Numbered from the stretch's first letter, positions 1 through 5,751 are shown. The stretch is 9,178 nucleotides of DNA from CAYGAM01 sp964347915 (GCA_964347915.1 CAYGAM010000085.1:1-9178); one strand, 5' to 3'. The notes: generated by a model not told the origin, from the sequence alone. Translations and numbers: made by a program.

Positions 1-42
<42 letters not shown>

Positions 43-162
43 CGCCCGCCCCCCCAGGAAAGGAATGACGCAATTTTAGAATTTTCCTAACTTTCAAGAT
101 CAAATTGTCCAGCGTAAACAATTCCATGTACAGCTATGGAACAGACTTTTTCAAAAAAATTA

Positions 163-171
163 TTTTAAATA
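163..171 (+). promoter_or_regulatory. TATA-like box for the DUF5678/retropepsin operon
   Basis: TTTTAAATA is centred about 28 bases before the ATG at 195. That spacing fits archaeal TATA/TBP promoters and would give a leaderless or nearly leaderless transcript. The box lies inside the longer reading frame that opens at the TTG at 105, which argues that the 105 start is not used. Confidence 0.5.
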
Positions 172-194
172 CTTGGCTGTATTACAGTATATTG

Positions 195-422
195 ATGGAG
201 ATGTCGGATGTAAAGTTTCCAAGCATGAAATACTTAGACAATATGAGCGCGGCCGACAGGAAAAAATATGCTGGCTACTGGATTGTGGTGCTTGACGACA
301 AGGTCGTACATCATTCTAAAAACATGGATAGCGTTCGCAAAATAGTTGCCATGTACGACAGTCGGGGGGACACGCCGGTGGTACAATACATTTACGAGGG
401 CAATCCGGTGTTTCTGCTGTAA
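195..422 (+). CDS. DUF5678 domain small protein
   Basis: A 75-residue protein whose core (residues 25-51, starting YAGYWIVVLDDKVV) matches the DUF5678 pattern of a Tyr-Ala-Gly-x-Trp opening, a short beta hairpin and a following helix. The biochemical role of DUF5678 is not established. The frame stays open upstream to a TTG at 105, but a TATA-like box at 163-171 sits inside that extension, so the ATG at 195 (or the next ATG at 201) is preferred. There is no transmembrane segment. The stop is 6 bases before a retropepsin-like gene, so the two are very probably co-transcribed. By recollection, DUF5678 genes often neighbour retropepsin-like genes in archaea, so the small protein may be a partner or regulator of the protease; that is inference. 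Confidence 0.75.
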   Translation: MEMSDVKFPSMKYLDNMSAADRKKYAGYWIVVLDDKVVHHSKNMDSVRKIVAMYDSRGDTPVVQYIYEGNPVFLL

Positions 423-428
423 CCTAGC

Positions 429-854
429 ATGACCATATTCAAATATTTTCCTAGATCGTTGGGAGACCGGGTGGTTTTTGCGCCCATGCTGAATGTGGTC
501 TTGTATCATAAACAGAAAGCATATGCAAGAGCATATGTCGATTCAGGCTCTACTGCCATATATGTACCAAGATTGATCGCAGACCGTGCCGGATTACTGG
601 ATGAGGGTCCCGGCGCAAAGGTCAACGCCATCGGCATATCCGGATCCGCCAAGGCAAGCGAATATACTATAAATTTGATCTCATTAATGTGTGATGGGAA
701 AATTTTTGACACATTCAACAATTCAAGAATAATAGTACCGTCAGAAGATGATGCAGGCCCTGATTTTGTGCTAATGGGCAGGGATCCATTGTTCGCCAAA
801 TACGATGTCACCTTTTCGGACAGGAGAAAAGAACTCATACTGGAAAGGTCTTGA
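429..854 (+). CDS. Retropepsin-like aspartic protease (single domain)
   Basis: A 141-residue protein with the hallmarks of the retropepsin-like aspartic protease fold. The catalytic motif is DSGST at residues 38-42, preceded by a beta strand (AYARAYV). A glycine-containing loop, GISGS (69-73), lies where a flap would be. The second hydrophobic-hydrophobic-Gly motif is VLMGRDPLF (114-122), followed by a YDVTF strand. There is one catalytic Asp motif per chain, so the active enzyme would be a homodimer, as in retroviral proteases and the Ddi1 family. No signal peptide or membrane segment is evident, so it is probably cytosolic. It starts 6 bases after the DUF5678 stop with no clear Shine-Dalgarno, which suggests coupled translation. 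No reverse transcriptase or other retroelement part is nearby, so this is a cellular protease. The substrate is unknown. Confidence 0.8.
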   Translation: MTIFKYFPRSLGDRVVFAPMLNVVLYHKQKAYARAYVDSGSTAIYVPRLIADRAGLLDEGPGAKVNAIGISGSAKASEYTINLISLMCDGKIFDTFNNSRIIVPSEDDAGPDFVLMGRDPLFAKYDVTFSDRRKELILERS

Positions 855-872
855 GGCTAGTCCGGATCCGCC

Positions 873-940
873 CAGATGAATCGGACCATCTGATGTTGCG
901 GACTTTGTGGTGTCTTTCATTTGTGTTTGTTTGGTTTTGG
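873..940 (+). terminator. Hairpin plus T-rich tract downstream of the retropepsin gene
   Basis: A perfect 6-bp inverted repeat (CAGATG at 873-878, CATCTG at 887-892, 8-base loop) lies 18 bases after the retropepsin stop. A long T-rich, A-poor tract follows at about 901-940. Archaeal RNA polymerase terminates mainly on T-rich non-template stretches, so this is a plausible terminator for the operon. Confidence 0.45.
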
Positions 941-1988
941 TCAATTGAGGCGCGATGATACAAAAAGTTTTTTTTGTTGCTTCTGTCCTAAAAATATGCT
1001 TGCCGGCAATTGAGGCTTGAGACATGAACCGCCAAGAATACTTCAGCAAAAATGATGAACAAAGACGGCGATAGGACGATGCGCCTGGGAATGCTTATGC
1101 TTCGGCCATGCTGCATGCTGAGACATGACATTAACGCGGCAATAAGAGCATCTGGCTAGAACTTGCCATACTGCATCATAACACAGGAGGAACTCTGCAG
1201 GGAGGACGGCATCAGCGCCAGACATCGTCAGCAGTAAAGAAATATGCGGACAAGCGCCAGGTATTCTTTCATCCCATAACATTTCATTCCGGCATGCCTG
1301 TGTCGGGGCATTCTTGCAGCATGATCTTGACTAGGACAATTTCGCCGCATTGTGACTGCCTTTATCGTACGCGCAAATCTTTGGCAATATTCGGACCGGC
1401 AAAACACGCTTCATCTGCCTCTGCTCTTCGTCTGCATTGCGGGGAGATCTGCGAGGAAAACATTCAAGCTCAAACTATGCCGCTTCCAAAAACTTTTTGA
1501 CCCGCTTTGATCTATGGGACGATGCTCTGCCTGCTGTTCCTGGGCATGCCCAAGCGCCCTTTGTGCTTTTGGCTGAGCAGCCTGCAAATGCAATTTGTTT
1601 CAAAGCCGCGATTAGCAAAGCTACTGCCGGCGCTTGTTCTTTCAGGAAATTCGCGAAGCAGTTTTGCATACTGACGCACTACAGGCAGCGTTCGCTTCTG
1701 CCCAGACAAATTATTGAAACAGGCGAGCCTCCGGTTCCTGGATAAGAGTGATATGGATGATCTTTTCTGAACTGCATGCGCGGCATTGGCCACTGCATTA
1801 TTGGGATGCGCGCAAGATACTGCATCCGCCAGCAGAGAAATCAGGTTGGATACAATGCTTGGATTCTTGGCGGTGCATTTCTGTGCTGGAAGCGCCGCAT
1901 GCGCGCGATCCTGGCCGCCGTTCCTGCCGTCTGACAGAAAGCTGAATTGCCGCAGCTACGCCGACCAGTCTGCCGCCCATGCTACAGA

Positions 1989-1997
1989 TTAAAATAG
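1989..1997 (+). promoter_or_regulatory. TATA-like box for the kinase-CHAD operon
   Basis: TTAAAATAG is centred about 30 bases before the TTG start at 2023. This predicts initiation only a few bases ahead of the start codon and supports the TTG start over the internal GTG at 2062. Confidence 0.5.
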
Positions 1998-2022
1998 CAA
2001 TCCCGACAAGCGCATTGTACCG

Positions 2023-2718
2023 TTGAGATATCCGTCGCTAAAGCCTGCCAGAGGACGCAAAGTGCCGGGAAAGCTCATTGTTGTTGAAGGAATAGACGGT
2101 TCAGGCAAATCTACGCAGATTCATCTTCTTGAAAAATGGCTGCGGTACAACAATTTTGAGGTGTTTCTGACAGAGTGGAACTCGTCTGAAATGGTAAAGG
2201 AGATCACCTCGCGCGGAAAGAAAAAGGCCACGCTGACTCCCACTACGTTCAGCCTGCTGCATGCAACAGACTTTGCAGACAGGTTTGAGCGAAACATCAT
2301 GCCGCTGCTTCGGGTGGGCTATTTTGTACTGGCGGACAGGTATGCGTATACGGCGTTTGCCAGGGATGCAACCCGGGGATGCAACCCGAGATGGGTGCGA
2401 AAGGTGTACAATTTTGCGCTCAAGCCGGACATTGCCTTTTACTTTCGCGTGCCTATTGATGTGGCGCTGGACCGCGTGCTTTCGGGACGCCCGAAGCTGA
2501 AATACTACGAGGCGGGAATGGACATGGGACTGAGCAACGATCCGTACGAGAGCTACCGCATATTCCAAAGCAAGATAATCGACGAGTATGAGGGCATGGT
2601 AAAGAACGAGGGATTTACAATAATCGACGCCACGCTGGGAATAAAGGAGCAGCAGGATATCATGCGCAAAAAAGTCTTTGAGATTATGGATCCGGGAAGC
2701 CGGGGAGCGCTGCAATGA
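2023..2718 (+). CDS. Thymidylate kinase-like P-loop protein A
   Basis: A 231-residue protein of the thymidylate kinase-like P-loop fold. The Walker A motif is intact: GIDGSGKST at residues 23-31, after the strand KLIVVE. The DRY motif (105-107, in YFVLADRYAY) is typical of dTMP kinases and binds the acceptor nucleotide. A basic LID-like region follows around residues 151-165. In the family, the enzyme transfers phosphate from ATP to dTMP. The region around residues 160-182, with conserved Tyr-Tyr-Glu-Ala-Gly and an acidic patch, is unlike textbook dTMP kinase, so the acceptor may differ. The start is TTG, chosen from the TATA box at 1989-1997; the GTG at 2062, just before the P-loop strand, is the alternative. 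Its stop overlaps the next start (ATGA), indicating translational coupling to a paralogue. Confidence 0.8.
   Translation: MRYPSLKPARGRKVPGKLIVVEGIDGSGKSTQIHLLEKWLRYNNFEVFLTEWNSSEMVKEITSRGKKKATLTPTTFSLLHATDFADRFERNIMPLLRVGYFVLADRYAYTAFARDATRGCNPRWVRKVYNFALKPDIAFYFRVPIDVALDRVLSGRPKLKYYEAGMDMGLSNDPYESYRIFQSKIIDEYEGMVKNEGFTIIDATLGIKEQQDIMRKKVFEIMDPGSRGALQ
2702..2707 (+). promoter_or_regulatory. Shine-Dalgarno-like site for kinase-like protein B
   Basis: GGGGAG lies 7 bases before the ATG at 2715, inside the 3' end of the preceding gene. With the ATGA overlap it supports the 2715 start and coupled translation. Confidence 0.45.
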
Positions 2719-3446
2719 GCAAAATGTCCGAATCGGCAGAGCGTCCGATTTACTGGTACGGAGACTCTGTCAAGGACGGCATTCCGTACCTCAACGATGT
2801 CCGGATAAAGGGGCGCCTGATCGTAGTCGAAGGACCCGACGCATCAGGCAGAAGCACGCAGATCCAGCTCATAACCTCCAAGCTTGAGGCCGACGGCTAT
2901 GCCGTACTGAATACCGGACTTCGGCGATCCGACCTCATAAGCCGCGGAATACTGGAGGCAAAGCGAAACGTTTCGCTGGGAAGGCGCACGCTGGCTCTGT
3001 ACTATGCGGCGGACTTTGCAGATCAACTGGAGCACAAGATCATTCCTGCCCTGCAGGCGGGCTACATTGTTCTGGCCGACAGATACATCTTTACGCTTAT
3101 CGCAAGAAATACTGTAAGGGGAATTCCGCGCACCTGGTCGTACGACCTGTGCAGCTTTGCAATAGTACCGGACATGGTCTTTTACATAGATGTGGATCCG
3201 TACAAGCTGGTTCACAGGGTCTTCCAAAAGCATCACTCAATGGATTATTACGAGTCAGGCGCAGACATGGCGCTCTCAGACGACATGTTTGAGTCGTTCA
3301 TAATATACCAAAAGCGGCTTGCAAAAGAGTTTGAGATCATGAAGACAAAGTACGGGCTCATTCACATAGACGGTAGCCAGGACATAGATCTGGTCAATGC
3401 CGCTCTGCAGACTAAAATCGACAGGTTTCTAAGCAAATTCGGCTAA
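2715..3446 (+). CDS. Thymidylate kinase-like P-loop protein B, Walker A Lys replaced by Arg
   Basis: A 243-residue paralogue of the preceding protein, aligning along most of its length: strand RLIVVEG, P-loop, FADQLEHKIIPALQAGY, LADRY (120-124), an acidic YYESGADMALSDD segment (178-190), and a C-terminal helix. It carries about 30 extra N-terminal residues. The P-loop reads GPDASGRST (40-48), so the Lys that binds the ATP phosphates in Walker A is Arg. The DRY motif is kept. It may be a weakened or non-catalytic subunit. Because dTMP kinases are dimers, a heterodimer of an active and a modified chain is a reasonable inference. The ATG overlaps the upstream stop by four bases, and a CHAD gene follows after 11 bases. 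The alternative is an active enzyme in which Arg substitutes for Lys. Confidence 0.8.
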   Translation: MSKMSESAERPIYWYGDSVKDGIPYLNDVRIKGRLIVVEGPDASGRSTQIQLITSKLEADGYAVLNTGLRRSDLISRGILEAKRNVSLGRRTLALYYAADFADQLEHKIIPALQAGYIVLADRYIFTLIARNTVRGIPRTWSYDLCSFAIVPDMVFYIDVDPYKLVHRVFQKHHSMDYYESGADMALSDDMFESFIIYQKRLAKEFEIMKTKYGLIHIDGSQDIDLVNAALQTKIDRFLSKFG

Positions 3447-3457
3447 ATATACTTGCG

Positions 3458-4252
3458 ATGAAGTACAGCATTTCTGCCGGCGCATTTTTGGAAAGGCACG
3501 AGCGAAACGTAAAGCGCGCAACGCTCCGGCTAAAGCGCTATCTTGCAGACCCGACTGAGGAAAACATACACGACCTGCGTACTGCGATAAGGCGGCTTGA
3601 CGCGTCGTATTCCGTACTGCCCAAGGCGCCGCGCTCAGACAAGAAGACAAGATTATTTGTTGCATCGTACAAAAAATTCTTCAAGGCAAGCGGCGCGGTG
3701 CGGGACATGGACGTTATGATGCTGCGCCTTGAAAGGCGCAAAAGTCTGCCTGCAATGGGTGGTATCCTGCAGAGCCTTCAGAAGAATCGGGACGCAAACT
3801 TGCGCGACGGCGAAATCATTGCGGCATCGCTTGAGCGCATGCGCGAACCCGTGATCAGTCCTAAAAAGGTGCCGGCAGACAAGCTGCAAAAAAGGCTGAA
3901 CGAGCTGATTCTGCCGCTTTTGGCAGAGATTGAAGATCTATTGCCTGCCGTGATTCAAAGCGGCCGTCTTGCAAAGGAGTTGCACAAGCTCCGAATAAGC
4001 TGCAAAAAACTTCGGTATCTTTTGGAAGTCATTGGAGGCAATGCGGGAATGCTGGAATTTCTTGCGCAGGCCCAGGATCATCTTGGAGCCGTCCATGACT
4101 GCGATGTCATGATCAGGTTTCTCAAGGAGGCAGACGATGAGTGCGGCCTGGCGGACGCAATAATGTCCGAGACCAGGCGAAGGAGGAGGCTGTACCGCAA
4201 GTTTGTCCTGTTTGCGAAAAGCGCCGCATTCGATCCGGGCGTAAAAAAATAA
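3458..4252 (+). CDS. CHAD domain protein
   Basis: A 264-residue all-helical protein matching the CHAD (conserved histidine alpha-helical) domain over nearly its full length. The two internally similar halves each show the signature. The first has HDLRTAIRRLDA (38-49) and VRDMDVM (81-87). The second has LHKLRISCKKLRYLLEVIG (175-193) and DHLGAVHDCDVMIRFL (207-222). Conserved His, Arg and Lys residues line a basic groove, and CHAD domains are known to bind inorganic polyphosphate. No CYTH triphosphatase domain is fused here. It is the third gene of an operon with two thymidylate-kinase-like genes, starting 11 bases after the second. That context suggests tethering to, or sensing of, polyphosphate by the kinase pair, which is inference. 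It ends convergently with a minus-strand gene. Confidence 0.9.
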   Translation: MKYSISAGAFLERHERNVKRATLRLKRYLADPTEENIHDLRTAIRRLDASYSVLPKAPRSDKKTRLFVASYKKFFKASGAVRDMDVMMLRLERRKSLPAMGGILQSLQKNRDANLRDGEIIAASLERMREPVISPKKVPADKLQKRLNELILPLLAEIEDLLPAVIQSGRLAKELHKLRISCKKLRYLLEVIGGNAGMLEFLAQAQDHLGAVHDCDVMIRFLKEADDECGLADAIMSETRRRRRLYRKFVLFAKSAAFDPGVKK

Positions 4253-4272
4253 AAGCCGCATTCTTCGCGGCG
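4242..4272 (-). terminator. Hairpin and T-run terminator of the Lys/Ala-rich gene
   Basis: Read on the minus strand, GCCGC and GCGGC (4267-4271 and 4255-4259) form a 5-bp stem with a 7-base loop, directly after the TAG stop of the minus-strand gene. A T-rich run (TTTTATTTTTTT) follows. The T-run overlaps the last codons of the CHAD gene. Confidence 0.55.
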
Positions 4273-4572
4273 CTATGAATGCTTTGTCCGCTTTGCGGGA
4301 ACTTTGGCCTTTCTTGCGGCTCCGCTTTGGGCCTTTGCGGGAGCTTTTTGGGCCTTTTTTGCCGCCTGCGCTTTTTTCGCCTCGCGCTTTGCTTCCTTTT
4401 TGGCCTTTGCTATGTTCCTTTTTGCATTTTTTTGCGTCTTTTTGAGATTGCGCGCGGCCTCCTTTAGCTTTGACTTTGCCTCTTTTACGGCGCTTTTGGC
4501 TTCCTTGACGGCCGCCTTGGCATCGCTTACGTTCTTTGCTTCTTCGGCGGATACTGATTCAACCGTACTCAT
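4273..4572 (-). CDS. Lys/Ala-rich heptad-repeat protein (histone H1-like tail)
   Basis: A 99-residue, strongly basic, low-complexity protein with 26 Lys, 26 Ala and 5 Arg. After a short acidic N-terminus (MSTVESVSAEEA), a 7-residue unit AVKEAKS occurs twice in tandem (21-27 and 28-34). Degenerate heptads of the same kind continue to about residue 77, predicting one long amphipathic helix. The C-terminus (78-99) has Pro/Ala/Lys spacing like histone H1 or HMG-type tails. The frame is open further upstream to 4794, but a TATA-like box at 4595-4602 lies 26 bases before the ATG at 4572, so that start is preferred. It may bind DNA or RNA, or polyphosphate given the neighbouring CHAD gene. It has no recognisable globular domain, and the function is unknown. 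Confidence 0.65.
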   Translation of the reverse strand: MSTVESVSAEEAKNVSDAKAAVKEAKSAVKEAKSKLKEAARNLKKTQKNAKRNIAKAKKEAKREAKKAQAAKKAQKAPAKAQSGAARKAKVPAKRTKHS

Positions 4573-4590
4573 ACGCTGCTGGCGCAGCGT
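4573..4590. promoter_or_regulatory. Inverted repeat between TATA box and start of the Lys/Ala-rich gene
   Basis: ACGCTG (4573-4578) and CAGCGT (4585-4590) form perfect 6-bp arms around a 6-base spacer, directly adjacent to the ATG and downstream of the TATA-like box. A protein bound here would block initiation, so it is a candidate operator. Alternatively it is a chance repeat in a GC-rich spacer. Confidence 0.3.
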
Positions 4591-4594
4591 CTGG

Positions 4595-4602
4595 TAATTA
4601 AA
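4595..4602 (-). promoter_or_regulatory. TATA-like box for the Lys/Ala-rich gene
   Basis: TTTAATTA on the minus strand is centred about 26 bases upstream of the ATG at 4572. This is consistent with a leaderless archaeal transcript and decides the start codon of that gene. Confidence 0.5.
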
Positions 4603-4824
4603 CAGTACAGGATCGCGGTGACACGCTGGAACAATGGCATCCTGTCTGCTTGTATGCCTGCAAGGAATCACACATGGGAGCGGATGCACTAGTTCCTTGG
4701 GTCTTTGCGTGATCGCGCCGCGCATGCATCTGCAGCACCGTAGCCAAAGAGCAGTCCGTACTGCTTGGCGCGGCATTGTTTTAATTGGGAGCATGAACTT
4801 TGCGGGCGCGCATCTTGAGCCGCA

Positions 4825-5208
4825 CTATCGGCGTTCTTCTTCCACTACGCTCCATGAGCCGCTCTTGAATCTTGATGACGCAAGCTCCAAGCGTCCGATA
4901 ATCTTGTCGCCCCGCCTTACCATGGCATAGTCGGTTTTTTTTGCATGGAATATGGTCTCCTTGGTCTTGTAGGAGCCTTCTATCACCTTTATGCGAAACC
5001 GCTTGCTTGCTTTGATTGTCTGCCTTCTTGCAGCCTTTACGTCTCCTATCCATGAGAACATCTCAAAAGAGCCAAAATTTTTGGTTTCTAAAATGTGGCC
5101 GTAAAGCCTGGCTTCTAGCTTGACCTTGTCGTGCCTGGCAGACTCGTTTATCCAGTCTACCGCCTCTCTTCCGTGCCCTTTTTCCACGCCAAAAGTTTCA
5201 GAATCCAT
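4825..5208 (-). CDS. Conserved-looking hypothetical protein, 127 residues
   Basis: I do not recognise the family. The protein is soluble, with no signal peptide or membrane segment, and mixed in charge with a basic middle (residues 58-76, rich in Arg/Lys). The pattern of short beta strands (LEARLYGHIL, FRIKVIEGS, IIGRLEL) with charged loops would fit a small beta-barrel or nucleic-acid-binding fold, but no diagnostic motif is visible. Aromatic residues cluster in FGSFEMFSWIGD (45-56). AGGAG at 5215-5219 (minus strand) lies 6 bases before the ATG and supports this start. It is transcribed divergently from a zinc-finger gene across a 50-base A/T-rich spacer. Codon use resembles that of the surrounding genes, so it is probably real. 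Confidence 0.65.
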   Translation of the reverse strand: MDSETFGVEKGHGREAVDWINESARHDKVKLEARLYGHILETKNFGSFEMFSWIGDVKAARRQTIKASKRFRIKVIEGSYKTKETIFHAKKTDYAMVRRGDKIIGRLELASSRFKSGSWSVVEEERR

Positions 5209-5214
5209 GCCAAG

Positions 5215-5219
5215 CTCCT
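5215..5219 (-). promoter_or_regulatory. Shine-Dalgarno-like site of the 127-residue protein
   Basis: AGGAG on the minus strand is 6 bases upstream of the ATG at 5208. It implies a leadered message, with the TTTAAAAA box at about 5244-5251 as the probable promoter, unlike the apparently leaderless neighbours. Confidence 0.4.
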
Positions 5220-5230
5220 GCCTGTTAGAC

Positions 5231-5252
5231 TAAAATAGGATTTTTTTTAAAG
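5231..5252. promoter_or_regulatory. Divergent promoter region
   Basis: Two A/T blocks sit in the 50-base gap between divergent start codons at 5208 (minus) and 5259 (plus). TAAAATAG (5231-5238) is about 24 bases from the plus start and, read as CTATTTTA, about 26 from the minus start. A second block (eight T then AAA, 5241-5251) reads TTTAAAAA on the minus strand and would place that transcript start near 5222, upstream of the Shine-Dalgarno site. Confidence 0.5.
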
Positions 5253-5258
5253 TCTTTT

Positions 5259-5630
5259 GTGCTTACGATAGACTGCCGGGAGATCGAACCCATCAAGCAC
5301 GAACTTTCTGTGTACGTATCAGATCAGATCGGCGCCATACCTGCAATAAAATCGCACGAATTTGTCCTGTCTCCGATTGACGACGACGATTTGATAGACA
5401 TATCGGGCGCCGTCTCGTCAATACGGGAGTATCTTGAGTCCATAGGCGAGAACAGAAACTTTGCAGTAATCGTTCAAAAGAACGCGATTGCAGTCAAATC
5501 CGTCAGCGGCGAGCCGATGCGGCGCGACTCTGCGGGCGTAGGAGACGAGATGTTCTCCTGTCCGCACTGCGGCTTTGTTACAAGGTACGAGGTTGAGTAC
5601 AATGTGCACAAAAAAATCCACTATCTGTGA
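5259..5630 (+). CDS. C2H2 zinc-finger protein with a novel N-terminal domain
   Basis: A 123-residue protein. Residues 1-97 form a domain I do not recognise, with an acidic loop SPIDDDDLIDI (38-48), a helix AVSSIREYLESIG (51-63) and a strand pair around FAVIVQKNAIAVKSV (68-82). The C-terminus is a complete C2H2 finger: Cys101, Cys104, His117 and His121, spaced C-X2-C-X12-H-X3-H, ending two residues after the last His. One finger alone rarely gives sequence-specific DNA binding, so it may bind RNA, bind protein, or act as a dimer through the N-terminal domain. The GTG start at 5259 is supported by the TATA-like box at 5231-5238, giving a leaderless message. The next gene downstream also encodes a C2H2 finger but has its own promoter. 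Confidence 0.8.
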   Translation: MLTIDCREIEPIKHELSVYVSDQIGAIPAIKSHEFVLSPIDDDDLIDISGAVSSIREYLESIGENRNFAVIVQKNAIAVKSVSGEPMRRDSAGVGDEMFSCPHCGFVTRYEVEYNVHKKIHYL

Positions 5631-5687
5631 TTCGGCCTGGCGCTGAATGCTTCTGCACTCTGCATGAAGTTTGCTGCCTGCATGCGC

Positions 5688-5705
5688 AGCATCTGCAGCA
5701 TCTGC
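5688..5705 (+). repeat. Two tandem copies of a 9-base unit
   Basis: AGCATCTGC occurs twice in direct tandem (5688-5696 and 5697-5705), about 20 bases upstream of the TATA-like box of the second zinc-finger gene. It may be an activator site or simple slippage. Confidence 0.4.
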
Positions 5706-5722
5706 CGGGACGCAAAGCCAGA

Positions 5723-5731
5723 CTTTTATAG
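5723..5731 (+). promoter_or_regulatory. TATA-like box for the second zinc-finger gene
   Basis: CTTTTATAG is centred 25 bases before the ATG at 5752. This is ideal archaeal spacing for a leaderless message and argues against the upstream in-frame ATG at 5671. Confidence 0.6.
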
Positions 5732-5751
5732 CAAGACGGACTAGGAAAAGC

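Larger units (their letters stand above)
855..2022. other. Gene-poor 1.2-kb region, possibly decayed genes
   Basis: No reading frame here gives a recognisable protein, and none combines a good start with normal codon use. Visible structure is limited. CAATTGAGGC occurs twice (942-951 and 1007-1016), TGAGACATGA occurs twice (1018-1027 and 1119-1128), and the palindrome GCATGC occurs five times. On the minus strand, three overlapping open frames follow each other from about 2010 down to 1475. The first encodes a hydrophobic stretch resembling a membrane or signal segment, and the chain resembles a gene broken by frameshifts. On the plus strand, one frame is open from 1135 to 1500 with no support beyond its length. 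No tRNA B-box was found. Confidence 0.5.

Noticed and set aside
105..194. N-terminal extension of the DUF5678 protein from the TTG at 105
   Set aside because: The TATA-like box at 163-171 lies inside it, and the extension is not part of the DUF5678 core.
429..854. Retropepsin considered as evidence of a retroelement
   Set aside because: No reverse transcriptase, integrase, LTR-like repeat or target-site duplication is visible. The gene is paired with a DUF5678 gene instead.
1052..1122. Possible C/D box small RNA (ATGATGA at 1052, CTGA near 1119)
   Set aside because: The internal D' and C' boxes and a closing terminal stem are missing. A 7-mer plus CTGA at this spacing is expected by chance in a window of this size.
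1135..1500. Long plus-strand open frame of about 121 codons
   Set aside because: It has no start with promoter support, no recognisable motif, His/Ser/Cys-rich composition unlike the real genes, and GCATGC-rich spacer sequence around it.
2101..2715. 204-codon minus-strand frame opposite kinase-like protein A
   Set aside because: It is a shadow of a gene with clear P-loop and DRY motifs and has no motif of its own.
3444..3452. TATA-like sequence just before the CHAD start
   Set aside because: It is only about 10 bases from the ATG at 3458, too close for an archaeal promoter, and it overlaps the preceding stop codon.
4716..4770. 7-bp inverted repeat GCCGCGC/GCGCGGC about 45 bases apart, considered as a structured RNA or tRNA
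   Set aside because: There is no tRNA B-box, anticodon arm or other conserved RNA element; GC-rich arms this short are common.
4573..4794. Upstream extension of the Lys/Ala-rich gene to an ATG at 4794
   Set aside because: The extension is Arg/Cys/His-rich and unlike the body of the protein, and it contains the TATA-like box and inverted repeat.
5671..5751. N-terminal extension of the 59-residue zinc-finger protein
   Set aside because: It is low-complexity Ala/Ser sequence made from the tandem 9-base repeat, and it includes the promoter at 5723-5731.
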